In this document: positions 15,654 to 22,777 of the stretch, in pieces
How positions within the stretch are numbered: the first letter of the stretch is position 1
Layout: each line of letters opens with the position of its first letter
Assembly: GCA_902791475.1 (NCBI GenBank)
Contig: CADAWC010000004.1
Span: 1-64,000, forward strand
Source: Fibrobacter succinogenes
Lineage (GTDB): Bacteria > Fibrobacterota > Fibrobacteria > Fibrobacterales > Fibrobacteraceae
Length of the DNA stretch: 64,000 nucleotides
Direction of reading: 5' to 3'
The notes under the pieces: model-generated
Database searches by the model: none
What the model was told of the DNA's origin: nothing
What the model saw: the letters and a program-made list of their open reading frames with translations, nothing else
Translations under genes and position numbers: made by a program

Positions 15654-15962
15654 CTATATCATTTCTACGATTTGATTTTTGGGGCGGACGCCGACCGCAG
15701 AGTTTGTGACTTTGCCGTCTTTCATGACCACGAGCAGCGGAATGCTTGACACGCGGAACATGGCGGCGAGATCACCCTCTTCGTCAACATTCACCTTTCC
15801 AACTTTTACTTTGTCCTTATACTCCTCTGCGATTTCCGAGATGGTGGGCGAGAGCATACGGCACGGGCCGCACCAAGGTGCCCAGAAATCAATCAGAACG
15901 GGCTTGTCGGATTTGAGGACTTCTTGTTCAAAGTTTTCTCTTGTGATTTTTAATTCAGCCAT
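15654..15962 (-). CDS. trxA: Thioredoxin
   Basis: 102 residues with the active site WCGPC at residues 30-34 (FWAPWCGPCRM) and the conserved cis-proline segment SSIPLLVV. It reduces protein disulfides in the cytoplasm. GGAAAGG precedes the ATG. The C-terminus ends at QIVEMI, slightly shorter than E. coli Trx but complete. It is divergent from the flavodoxin gene at 16164, with a palindromic site midway, and lies 128 bp upstream of the Crp/Fnr gene on the same strand. Confidence 0.95.
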   Translation of the reverse strand: MAELKITRENFEQEVLKSDKPVLIDFWAPWCGPCRMLSPTISEIAEEYKDKVKVGKVNVDEEGDLAAMFRVSSIPLLVVMKDGKVTNSAVGVRPKNQIVEMI

Positions 15963-16054
15963 TGTTTTACCTTTCCTTTTTTTGTTTTAAACTCTTTTCT
16001 GGGGAGCTATCCCCTCTTTACATCTATATTTTAGATAATCACAAGGCTTTAAAC

Positions 16055-16069
16055 TGTGACTAGGTCACA
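16055..16069. promoter_or_regulatory. Palindromic operator candidate TGTGAC-TAG-GTCACA
   Basis: A perfect 6-bp inverted repeat with a 3-bp centre, about 95 bp from both the trxA and flavodoxin start codons. It resembles Crp/Fnr-family half-sites (TGTGA/TCACA) but with a 5-bp rather than 6-bp centre. The nearby Crp/Fnr protein (14857-15525) is the obvious candidate binder. Confidence 0.55.
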
Positions 16070-16163
16070 TTAACGAAAAAATTATTCAAAAATGAGTGCG
16101 AAGTTTTTTATTGTCCATTAAAATGGTTACCTTTTGTGTGTAAGGTTTTTATTGGAGGTACCT

Positions 16164-17066
16164 ATGTCCCGAAAGTTTAAATTATCACTTGCAATGGCTT
16201 CTGTCGTTGCTGCATCTGTGATGTTTGCCGGTTGCAATGAAGAACAGCCCAAGGCTGAATCTAAAACGGCTGAGTCCGAAGTGCAAAATGCACCTGCGGT
16301 AAAATCTGCTAAGTCGGTGGTGGTTTATTATTCGCAGACGGGTGCCACGAAAAAGCTGGCGCAAATTTTCAAGAGCGCTCGCAATGCCGATGAATTTGAA
16401 CTGACGCTTGCAAAACCGTACCCTTCCACTTACGATAGCACGATTGCGGCGGTCCGTGCAGAACGTGAATCTAAACAGTGGCCCGCTCTCGTGAATGCAA
16501 AACTCGATGTGGCAAAGTACGATACGGTGTTCATCGGTTATCCGATTATGTTTGGAACGTTCACTCCGCCGATTTACTCGTTCTTGGACTCTAACGATTT
16601 GAGCGGCAAGGTCGTGGTGCCGTTCTGCACTTACGGCAGTGGCGGTCGCAAGGCTAGTGCCGCAGAACTCAAGACTCTTGAACCGAATGCCAACGTGACG
16701 CTCGCTTACGGTATTTCTAACAAGCGAATCAATGCAGAAAAGGGCATTGAAACAGCAACTCGTGAGGTCGAAGGTTTCTTTGCAGACCTCGCAACGGGCA
16801 AGACCGACGAAATGCTCATGGGCGGTTATTCTGGACAGCGTCCGCTTACGGCTGAAGATTCCGTGGCATTTGCAGAAGCGACAAAGGATTATGCTTACCT
16901 CAACTTGAAACCGCTTAGCGTCTCATCGCAAGTAGTTGCCGGTATGAACTATCTCTTCGTTTGTGAAATGAAGGCTTTTGGTGGCCCGGTAACACAGACG
17001 AATGTGAAAATTTTTAAGCCGCTCCCGGGTCAGGGCGAAGCCCAGCTCATCGCCGTAGAAAAGTAA
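16164..17066 (+). CDS. Flavodoxin-like lipoprotein with C-terminal stefin (cystatin) domain
   Basis: 300 residues. The signal peptide ends in lipobox FAGC (Cys24). The flavodoxin-like domain spans about 50-213: VVVYYSQTGATKKLA is the FMN phosphate loop and VFIGYPIMFGTFTPP follows. From about residue 217 the sequence changes to a type 1 cystatin pattern. This comprises MGGYSGQRPLTAE at the N-terminal trunk, QVVAGMNY at 256-263 (the QxVxG loop), and VKIFKPLPGQGE at 281-292 (the second loop, as in human stefin A LKVFKSLPGQNE). Stefins block papain-like cysteine proteases. TTGGAGGT fixes the start. It faces trxA divergently. The fusion and its extracytoplasmic location are unusual; its role is unknown. 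Confidence 0.88.
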   Translation: MSRKFKLSLAMASVVAASVMFAGCNEEQPKAESKTAESEVQNAPAVKSAKSVVVYYSQTGATKKLAQIFKSARNADEFELTLAKPYPSTYDSTIAAVRAERESKQWPALVNAKLDVAKYDTVFIGYPIMFGTFTPPIYSFLDSNDLSGKVVVPFCTYGSGGRKASAAELKTLEPNANVTLAYGISNKRINAEKGIETATREVEGFFADLATGKTDEMLMGGYSGQRPLTAEDSVAFAEATKDYAYLNLKPLSVSSQVVAGMNYLFVCEMKAFGGPVTQTNVKIFKPLPGQGEAQLIAVEK

Positions 17067-17106
17067 ATTAGTCGTGCCCGCCACTGCGCGGGCGACTTTC
17101 TTTGTT

Positions 17107-17184
17107 TGTCATGCCCGACGCCTGTCCTCGCGCCTGTCCTCGCTTGACGGGGATGACGGGGATGACGGGGATGATCGAGCATCT
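17107..17184 (+). repeat. Mosaic intergenic repeat copy
   Basis: GTCATGCCCGA, two CCTGTCCTCGCG-type units, and then three GGGGATGAC units. It lies between the flavodoxin and FISUMP genes. Confidence 0.7.
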
Positions 17185-17201
17185 CTCTGAAAATCTTGAA
17201 T

Positions 17202-17789
17202 ATGAATTATTTATCATCAGCTCTTGTCATTGTGCTTGTCGCCTCTAGCGCATCTATTGCAGCCACAAAGGCAAAGAAAAACGAAATCAAGGACGCCCGC
17301 GATAAACAGAAATATCGCACCGTCGTCATTGACGGTCGCAAGTGGATGGCGGACAACTTAAACTACAAGATGCCCGGTAGCACTTGCTATAGGGAGGATG
17401 AAGATAATTGCATGGTTTACGGTCGCCTCTACACGTGGGAAGCCGCGCAAAAGGCATGCCCCGCAGGTTTCCATTTGCCGACGAATGAAGAATTTGAAAG
17501 TCTTTGGAAAGCTGCCGGTGGTGACTTTAATGCCGGTTACTTGATTAAAACGAATTACGGCTGGTCAGGCGAGACGAACGGAAACGATACGCTCAAGTTT
17601 AGCGCCATGCCCGCCGGCAACATGTTTGATGATGGCACTTACGGCAATGAAAATAAGTTCGCGTTTTTCTGGAGCTCAAGCACCGAAGGGGGCGATGCTT
17701 CGGTCTGGTATCTTTCCTCAAAGTCCATGGGTTTTAGCTACATGATGAAACCCAAGACTTTCGGGTTCTCCGTGAGATGCGTTGAATAA
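17202..17789 (+). CDS. FISUMP-domain secreted protein
   Basis: 195 residues. Signal peptide of about 21 residues (MNYLSSALVIVLVASSASIAA), then one Fibrobacter succinogenes major paralogous domain. Recognisable blocks are YRTVVIDGRKWMADNLNY, VYGRLYTWEAAQKACPAGFHLPTNEEFE and FAFFWSSSTEGG, ending GFSVRCVE. The fold is related to C-type lectin-like/formylglycine-enzyme modules and probably serves surface binding. The ATG at 17202 lacks a strong ribosome site, and a TTG at 17196 is possible. Paralogous to the C-terminal part of the 52130-54898 protein. Confidence 0.9.
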   Translation: MNYLSSALVIVLVASSASIAATKAKKNEIKDARDKQKYRTVVIDGRKWMADNLNYKMPGSTCYREDEDNCMVYGRLYTWEAAQKACPAGFHLPTNEEFESLWKAAGGDFNAGYLIKTNYGWSGETNGNDTLKFSAMPAGNMFDDGTYGNENKFAFFWSSSTEGGDASVWYLSSKSMGFSYMMKPKTFGFSVRCVE

Positions 17790-17796
17790 AATAAAA

Positions 17797-17830
17797 CCGC
17801 GGCCTCAAAAAGGTCGCGGAATTTTCTTTT
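17797..17830 (+). terminator. Terminator of the FISUMP gene
   Basis: CCGCGGCC pairs with GGTCGCGG (one G-T pair), followed by AATTTTCTTTT, 8 bp after the stop codon. Confidence 0.7.
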
Positions 17831-17895
17831 ACGGCGCGCATCTCGGAATACGATTTGTTGCGCATCTCGTTTCGCTGCGCTGCTCGTAGCTGTCT

Positions 17896-19311
17896 TTATT
17901 TTACGTTTACGCGTTGCACAATCTTGTTACTGCCTGAGCGTATCTGCACCACGTAATGACCTTCTGCGATATCCTTCAAGTCCACCATTCCATTTTCGCT
18001 CTTGGTGCTGAACACGGGACGTCCTTGCATATCGAACAAGTCGACCTTTGCGGTCTTGGCGCTCGTTCCCGTTACGAACAGTGTGCGGCCAGCAACGTAT
18101 GCGGACATCGTCGTTCTGCTAGCAATTTTTCCGATGGCGTCTGTGGAGTCTTTTTTCGTGGAATCCTTGGCTGTCGAATCTTTTTTGATGGAGTCTTGTG
18201 CAACGGAATCCTGCTTGACAGAATCTTTGGGCGGTTCGTAAGTCTGGAGTCTCACCAAGATGCTGTCGAATGCGGGCTTCGGCTTTAAATTGTCGTCGTA
18301 GATAAGTCCTTTTTGTCTGTTCAGGCCGCCAAGCCAGCTCCATTTATCAGATACGCCCCAAATCAGATACGTGTCCGCATTCGGTTCTTCGAGAATGATA
18401 TCGAGGTATTGACGGAATGTTTGTCCCTGACGTTCAAGGTCGCTTTTGCTGACATTGAGCCCACTCTTGAATCCGATATCAAGTTCGGTGATTTTCAGCT
18501 TTACATTGAGTTTTGCAAGTTCCTTGGCGAGGGAGCGGAGGCTATCCGGCGAACCGATAAAGTGCTTGTCGGTGGTGGTGTCTTCCACGTGCGTCTGGGA
18601 ACCCACGCAATGGATAGGAATGCCGTTTGCAACCCAGCGCTTCACCTGCTCCAGCAAGAAGCCGGCCTTTGCTTTCGGATTGACTCCCTGTTCGAGATTG
18701 TAGTCGTTGTAGCAGAGTTCTGCATCCGGGTCTACAGCATGAGCCCATACGAAGGCGGAGTCGATGAATTCAGGACCGATACCCTGGTACCACACGGAAC
18801 CTGTACGCCATTGGGGTTCGTTGTTGCTGATAGCTTCGTTCACCACGTCCCATTCGGCTACTTTGCCTTTCCAGTGCCCGACCACGTTCTGGATGTGATT
18901 CTTGAGCACCTTGAGCAGTTTCTGCTTGTCGTTCTTGTAGTTGTTTACCCAGCCCGGAACTTGGCTGTGCCAGGCGAGGGCGTGGCCACGGACGCGCATG
19001 CCGTTTTGCTGTGCGTAACGGACCATCTTGTCGCCATTGTTGTAATTGAATCTCCCTTCTTGCGGTTCGGTGGCGTCGAATTTCATTTCGTTTTCGGCAA
19101 CGACGATGTTGAATTGGGATTTGTGGATCTGTTCGTAATTGCCAGGAAGGCCTCCGCCGAACCATTGCGAGTTCAGAATCGCGCCGATGTAGATCCCGTT
19201 TTTATCTGCAAGGGATCTTAGTGTTTCGTCAGCAGCGTAGGCACTTGATATACCTGCGCCAAGAAGGGCTGCACCAAGTGCAATCCCTGAAAAAGTTTTC
19301 TTCAAACTCAT
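17896..19311 (-). CDS. GH10 endo-1,4-beta-xylanase
   Basis: 471 residues. Signal peptide MSLKKTFSGIALGAALLGAGISSAYAA, then a GH10 barrel (about 30-350). FNIVVAENEMKFDATEP and HALAWHSQVPGWV bind substrate. WDVVNEAIS carries the acid/base glutamate and KITELDIG the nucleophile. It cleaves xylan backbones outside the cell. A KDST-repeat linker (about 357-390) leads to a C-terminal domain VDLFDMQGRPVFS...GHYVVQIRSGSNKIVQRVNVK resembling type IX secretion sorting tails. AAGGAG precedes the ATG at 19311. The cluster neighbours are unrelated, so it is a stand-alone gene. Confidence 0.96.
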   Translation of the reverse strand: MSLKKTFSGIALGAALLGAGISSAYAADETLRSLADKNGIYIGAILNSQWFGGGLPGNYEQIHKSQFNIVVAENEMKFDATEPQEGRFNYNNGDKMVRYAQQNGMRVRGHALAWHSQVPGWVNNYKNDKQKLLKVLKNHIQNVVGHWKGKVAEWDVVNEAISNNEPQWRTGSVWYQGIGPEFIDSAFVWAHAVDPDAELCYNDYNLEQGVNPKAKAGFLLEQVKRWVANGIPIHCVGSQTHVEDTTTDKHFIGSPDSLRSLAKELAKLNVKLKITELDIGFKSGLNVSKSDLERQGQTFRQYLDIILEEPNADTYLIWGVSDKWSWLGGLNRQKGLIYDDNLKPKPAFDSILVRLQTYEPPKDSVKQDSVAQDSIKKDSTAKDSTKKDSTDAIGKIASRTTMSAYVAGRTLFVTGTSAKTAKVDLFDMQGRPVFSTKSENGMVDLKDIAEGHYVVQIRSGSNKIVQRVNVK

Positions 19312-19360
19312 TGCGTACTCCTTATTTGTTCTTATTAAAATATTTCCAAAAAGGAGCAAC

Positions 19361-19375
19361 GGAACCTATGGTTCC
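19361..19375. promoter_or_regulatory. Inverted repeat upstream of the xylanase
   Basis: GGAACC-TAT-GGTTCC, a perfect palindrome 50 bp upstream of the xylanase start codon. It could be an operator or part of the leader. Confidence 0.4.
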
Positions 19376-19449
19376 GAAAATTTGCGTTGACTATTTGTCA
19401 GTAAAGATAAATTAACGTTAAGGTGTCAGACCGCCACCCGCGGTTGACC

Positions 19450-20667
19450 CTAAAATGCCTGATAAATCTTGAAAATTGCGAGAATTTTGCCGATAATGGC
19501 CGGAATGCCTGGACACAAGAAGCAGAGGATGACTCTCGTCACGCGGTTCTTCCACCAGCGCTTGACCTGCCAGATGTCGTCTGTAAGCGTTTCCATTTCA
19601 GATACGCGCGGTGGTCGTACGTAAACCTGCGTCAGGGCTGTAAAGAATCCAACCCCGATAAGCGGTGTAAGCCCCGTAAACGGAGCCATGACCAGCGCCA
19701 CAAGTACGGTCAACGGATGGCCGCCTGCGATGATTGCACCGAGCATGGCGCCACCGCCAGTCAGCATGGCCCACTGCAGGCTCAGCTGTCCGGCCTTCTC
19801 GATTCCAGCAAAATAGCCGACAAGCACGATGCTTGCAATAATCGCAAGAGTTATGGTCCAACCGATAATCTTCCAGATGGCCGTCCCCTTCGGGATGACA
19901 GAAATGGATTCTTCGCTCGGAAGTTCCTTGTCTTCTTCGATGATGCTTGCGATGCCGCGCATGTGGCCTGCTCCGACAACGGCAACGACCTTGTTGCCCG
20001 GAGCGTTCTTGATTTTGCTTGCGAGGAACTGGTCGCGTTCGTCGATAAGCACCTGCTTCACTTCGGGGAACGTTTTGCCGAACTCCTGCATCATGGAGTT
20101 GAGGGCATCCTTTTCCTTGATCTTCTGGAGTTCTTCTTCGCTGATTTCTGTCTTGTCAAAAATGCTTGCGAAAAGACCACCGAGCAAATTGAACTTGCGG
20201 TACCACGGCGTGCATGCCCAAGTGCGCTTGAGCGTAATCTTGATGTCGCGGTCGGCCAAAACGATAGGGATGTTCTTTGCATTTGCAACATCGACCGCTT
20301 CCTTAAGTTCGGAACCGGGTTTGACCCCAGTCTGTGCACCCATGCGTTTCTGGTATGAACCGAGCACCAGGTTAGCGATAAGGGTTGCAAGCTGCTTCTT
20401 GCGGATGACGTCTTTCAAGTCTGTGTTTTTCCATCGGTTCGGATCCTGGATGGACTTGAGTCTGCCTTCGTCGAGCTCAACACATACGGTATCCGGGCTT
20501 TCAGTTTCGATTGTTTCGTGGACTAATTCCTTGGAAACTTGCGAAATGTGGGCGGTACCGACAAGGACGATTTCCCTGTTGTCCTTGGTGTGGATGCGGT
20601 AGACGTCGGACTTTTCTCCCGACACAGGTTCCTTGATTTCTTCAGACTTGCTAATGGATTCGTTCAT
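19450..20667 (-). CDS. TraB/PrgY-family membrane protein
   Basis: 405 residues. The soluble N-terminal TraB/Tiki-like domain begins REIVLVGTAHISQVSKELV and continues through VCVELDEGRLKSI. Its closing block is VVAVVGAGHMRGI. Members of this fold include pheromone-shutdown PrgY and Tiki metalloproteases; the GTAH and GAGH motifs carry the putative catalytic residues. Four or so membrane segments follow (IIGWTITLAIIASIVLVGYFAG and onward). The start at 20667 gives a soluble N-terminus; the longer frame lacks support. Substrate unknown. It sits alone and diverges from the next lipoprotein gene. Confidence 0.85.
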   Translation of the reverse strand: MNESISKSEEIKEPVSGEKSDVYRIHTKDNREIVLVGTAHISQVSKELVHETIETESPDTVCVELDEGRLKSIQDPNRWKNTDLKDVIRKKQLATLIANLVLGSYQKRMGAQTGVKPGSELKEAVDVANAKNIPIVLADRDIKITLKRTWACTPWYRKFNLLGGLFASIFDKTEISEEELQKIKEKDALNSMMQEFGKTFPEVKQVLIDERDQFLASKIKNAPGNKVVAVVGAGHMRGIASIIEEDKELPSEESISVIPKGTAIWKIIGWTITLAIIASIVLVGYFAGIEKAGQLSLQWAMLTGGGAMLGAIIAGGHPLTVLVALVMAPFTGLTPLIGVGFFTALTQVYVRPPRVSEMETLTDDIWQVKRWWKNRVTRVILCFLCPGIPAIIGKILAIFKIYQAF

Positions 20668-20814
20668 ACGGTAGACGTAATGTAGAAAAAGAATGTGGCA
20701 AATTGAGAGAAACGTCGAAAATGGGTACATTTTAAGGAAAAATGGAACATTTATGTGAATGTTTGTAATATTTGTGTTTATATTTTGGTAGGATTTTTTT
20801 CGGAGGAGTACCCC

Positions 20815-21414
20815 ATGAAAAAATTATTGGTTATTTTATCTGCTGTTAGTTTGTTCCTTATGGGCTGCGCAGGCAACGGTCCGAAGGACGAAGGCGAGGC
20901 TTTGGATAATGCCCTCGTTTCTTTCACCTCTAGCGTTCAGAGCTCCCGTTGGCAGGATGCTCTTGCCTATGTGACTCCGGATGAAGCTCGTCAGATTGGC
21001 ACTTCGGATGGCTATGAATTCTTGCCGGAATACCAGACGGCTGCAAACCGCCTTCCGCTCTCCACGCTCCGCAAGGCCGGTCTCGGTGTCGATAGTGATG
21101 GCCGTCTCGTGGGTATCAAGGCTGTCATGGACGAAACCAACGAACGCTTCAAGGTTTCCGAAGAACAGGCTAAGGTCGGCACGAACCTGAAGCAGATGGA
21201 AGACGATCGCATCAAGCGCCGTCTCGAAGAAGGCCAGAAGATTCTCCAGGAAGAAGAAGCTACGGCTCACCAGGAACAGCAGGTCGAAGTTCTCACCAAC
21301 CGCCTTACCGACGACGAAAAGCGCAAGTATGGCAGCACCGGTGAACTCCTCGCTCCGGAATCTACTCGCGACGATAGCACGACCGAAGAATCCTACAATG
21401 GTGACTACAAGTAA
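20815..21414 (+). CDS. Hypothetical lipoprotein
   Basis: 199 residues, lipobox LMGC after MKKLLVILSAVSLFL. An N-terminal helical domain (about 25-110) carries EALDNALVSFTSSVQSSRWQDALAYVT, resembling NTF2/DUF-like domains. A charged helix with coiled-coil character (ERFKVSEEQAKVGTNLKQMEDDRIKRRLEEGQ) follows, with an acidic tail. GGAGGAG precedes the ATG. It may be co-transcribed with nothing else, as a terminator follows. I do not recognise a family. Confidence 0.8.
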   Translation: MKKLLVILSAVSLFLMGCAGNGPKDEGEALDNALVSFTSSVQSSRWQDALAYVTPDEARQIGTSDGYEFLPEYQTAANRLPLSTLRKAGLGVDSDGRLVGIKAVMDETNERFKVSEEQAKVGTNLKQMEDDRIKRRLEEGQKILQEEEATAHQEQQVEVLTNRLTDDEKRKYGSTGELLAPESTRDDSTTEESYNGDYK

Positions 21415-21450
21415 TTAGTCGCTTTTGGGTGAATCTTTTTTGTAGATTTT

Positions 21451-21482
21451 ATTCCCTCGACGGTTTGTCGGGGGATTTTTTT
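21451..21482 (+). terminator. Terminator of the 20815 lipoprotein gene
   Basis: CCCTCGAC pairs with GTCGGGGG around GGTTT, followed by ATTTTTTT. The T-run reaches the ribosome site of the next gene. Confidence 0.8.
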
Positions 21483-21493
21483 AGGAGCATGTG

Positions 21494-21961
21494 ATGAACA
21501 GTCTTTTTGTTTTGCTTCGGAATGTTGTTGTGCTTGGGCTTGTCGCGTTGGCGGTTTTTGCCTGCACCGATGGCTGGAGCGTTGGTCCCGATGATGGTGG
21601 CGCATCTTTTAGTAGGCGTTTCCATTACTATTATGAGGTGGACTGCCGTTACGATGCCTTTGACCAGCCGTACGACTGCTCGGATACCTATTCCATGTCG
21701 CCTTCCATGAGTGTTGACCTACGGATTACCCACGATGGCTATGCCACGTTTTGCGTCAATGATGATTGCTCCTACTATAATCCGCGCGATTACGATGTCG
21801 GTTACAATCATGGGGCGCGCTATTATGATTTTGTGGGGTATGATACTCGTTGGGTTGTTTATGCCGATGGCTCCGAAGTCGTCTTCATCAACTCTAACAA
21901 AAACGAAGCCTTCTATTATTACTACGATATCCCGGACTATTACGACTATTATAGTTACTAA
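21494..21961 (+). CDS. Tyrosine- and aspartate-rich lipoprotein
   Basis: 155 residues. The N-terminal hydrophobic stretch ends in lipobox VFAC. The mature part is exceptionally rich in Tyr and Asp (RFHYYYEVDCRYDAFDQPY, AFYYYYDIPDYYDYYSY at the C-terminus) and has four or more Cys that could form disulfides. AGGAG lies six bases before the ATG at 21494; a GTG codon directly precedes it. No family is recognised. The composition suggests a surface or adhesive role, or an amyloid-like strand, but this is a guess. Confidence 0.75.
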   Translation: MNSLFVLLRNVVVLGLVALAVFACTDGWSVGPDDGGASFSRRFHYYYEVDCRYDAFDQPYDCSDTYSMSPSMSVDLRITHDGYATFCVNDDCSYYNPRDYDVGYNHGARYYDFVGYDTRWVVYADGSEVVFINSNKNEAFYYYYDIPDYYDYYSY

Positions 21962-21973
21962 GTGCCTTCGGCA

Positions 21974-22050
21974 CAGTTACTAGTTAGTAGTTACTAGAAT
22001 ACCTTAATATGAGTTTCTCTAGTAACTAGTAACTTTGAACTAGTAACTTT
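21974..22050. repeat. 7-bp-period intergenic tract before cmk
   Basis: Heptads such as TAGTTAG, TAGTTAC, TCTCTAG, TAACTAG, TAACTTT, GAACTAG and TAACTTT. The tract ends 22 bp before the cmk ATG, which has no Shine-Dalgarno. About 20 consecutive bases are identical to the tract inside uvrB. Confidence 0.85.
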
Positions 22051-22072
22051 TTTTCTATATTTGTCCCCACTC

Positions 22073-22741
22073 ATGAGTAATTCTGAAAATTTCGTTATCG
22101 CCCTTGATGGGGGGTCTGGCACTGGCAAGAGTACCACTGCAAAGATTATTGCAAAGAAATTGGGCATTACCTACCTCGACACAGGTGCGATGTACCGCGC
22201 CGTGACGCTTGCCGCCCTCGATGCTGGCCTTGTTGCTGAAGAAGGTCCGGCTATGGACGAATTGCTCTCTAACCTCACACTCGGGTTTGACTCCGAAAAC
22301 CGCATCCTCATTAACGGTGTCTGCCGCGAATCTGAAATCCGTGGCATGCGCGTATCGAGCAACGTGAGCGTCTACTGCGCCCTCCCGTCGGTCCGCGCCG
22401 CGATGACCAAGCAACAGCGTGAAATCGGCAAGAAGCAGAGTTGCATCCTGGATGGCCGCGATATCGGAACGGTCGTATTCCCCGATGCGAAGTACAAGTT
22501 TTTCATGGTCACAGACGTGAAGGTCCGTGCCGAACGCCGCTACAAGGAACTCCTTGAAAAAGGCGAAAAAGTTACCCTCGAAGAAGTCCTCAATAACTTG
22601 GTCGAACGCGACCGTCTGGATTCCTCTCGTGCGACCGCCCCGTTGAAGAAGGCGGACGATGCTATTGAAATTGACACTACACACATCTCAATCGAACAAC
22701 AGGTTCAAAAGATTCTCGACTACGTAGGTGTAGTGGCGTAG
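22073..22741 (+). CDS. cmk: Cytidylate kinase
   Basis: 222 residues. Phosphorylates CMP and dCMP with ATP in the cytoplasm. P-loop ALDGGSGTGKSTTAK is near the N-terminus. The CMP-binding segment YLDTGAMYRAVTLAAL, DGRDIGTVVFPDAKYKFF and the RDRLDSSRATAPLK lid are all present. The ATG at 22073 begins MSNSENFVIALDGG; there is no ribosome site, and a repeat tract lies immediately upstream. It precedes rpsA, the same order as in many bacteria, including E. coli. Confidence 0.96.
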   Translation: MSNSENFVIALDGGSGTGKSTTAKIIAKKLGITYLDTGAMYRAVTLAALDAGLVAEEGPAMDELLSNLTLGFDSENRILINGVCRESEIRGMRVSSNVSVYCALPSVRAAMTKQQREIGKKQSCILDGRDIGTVVFPDAKYKFFMVTDVKVRAERRYKELLEKGEKVTLEEVLNNLVERDRLDSSRATAPLKKADDAIEIDTTHISIEQQVQKILDYVGVVA

Positions 22742-22777
22742 CCTGAATCCTTTGTTACCACAACCCAATTAACTAAT

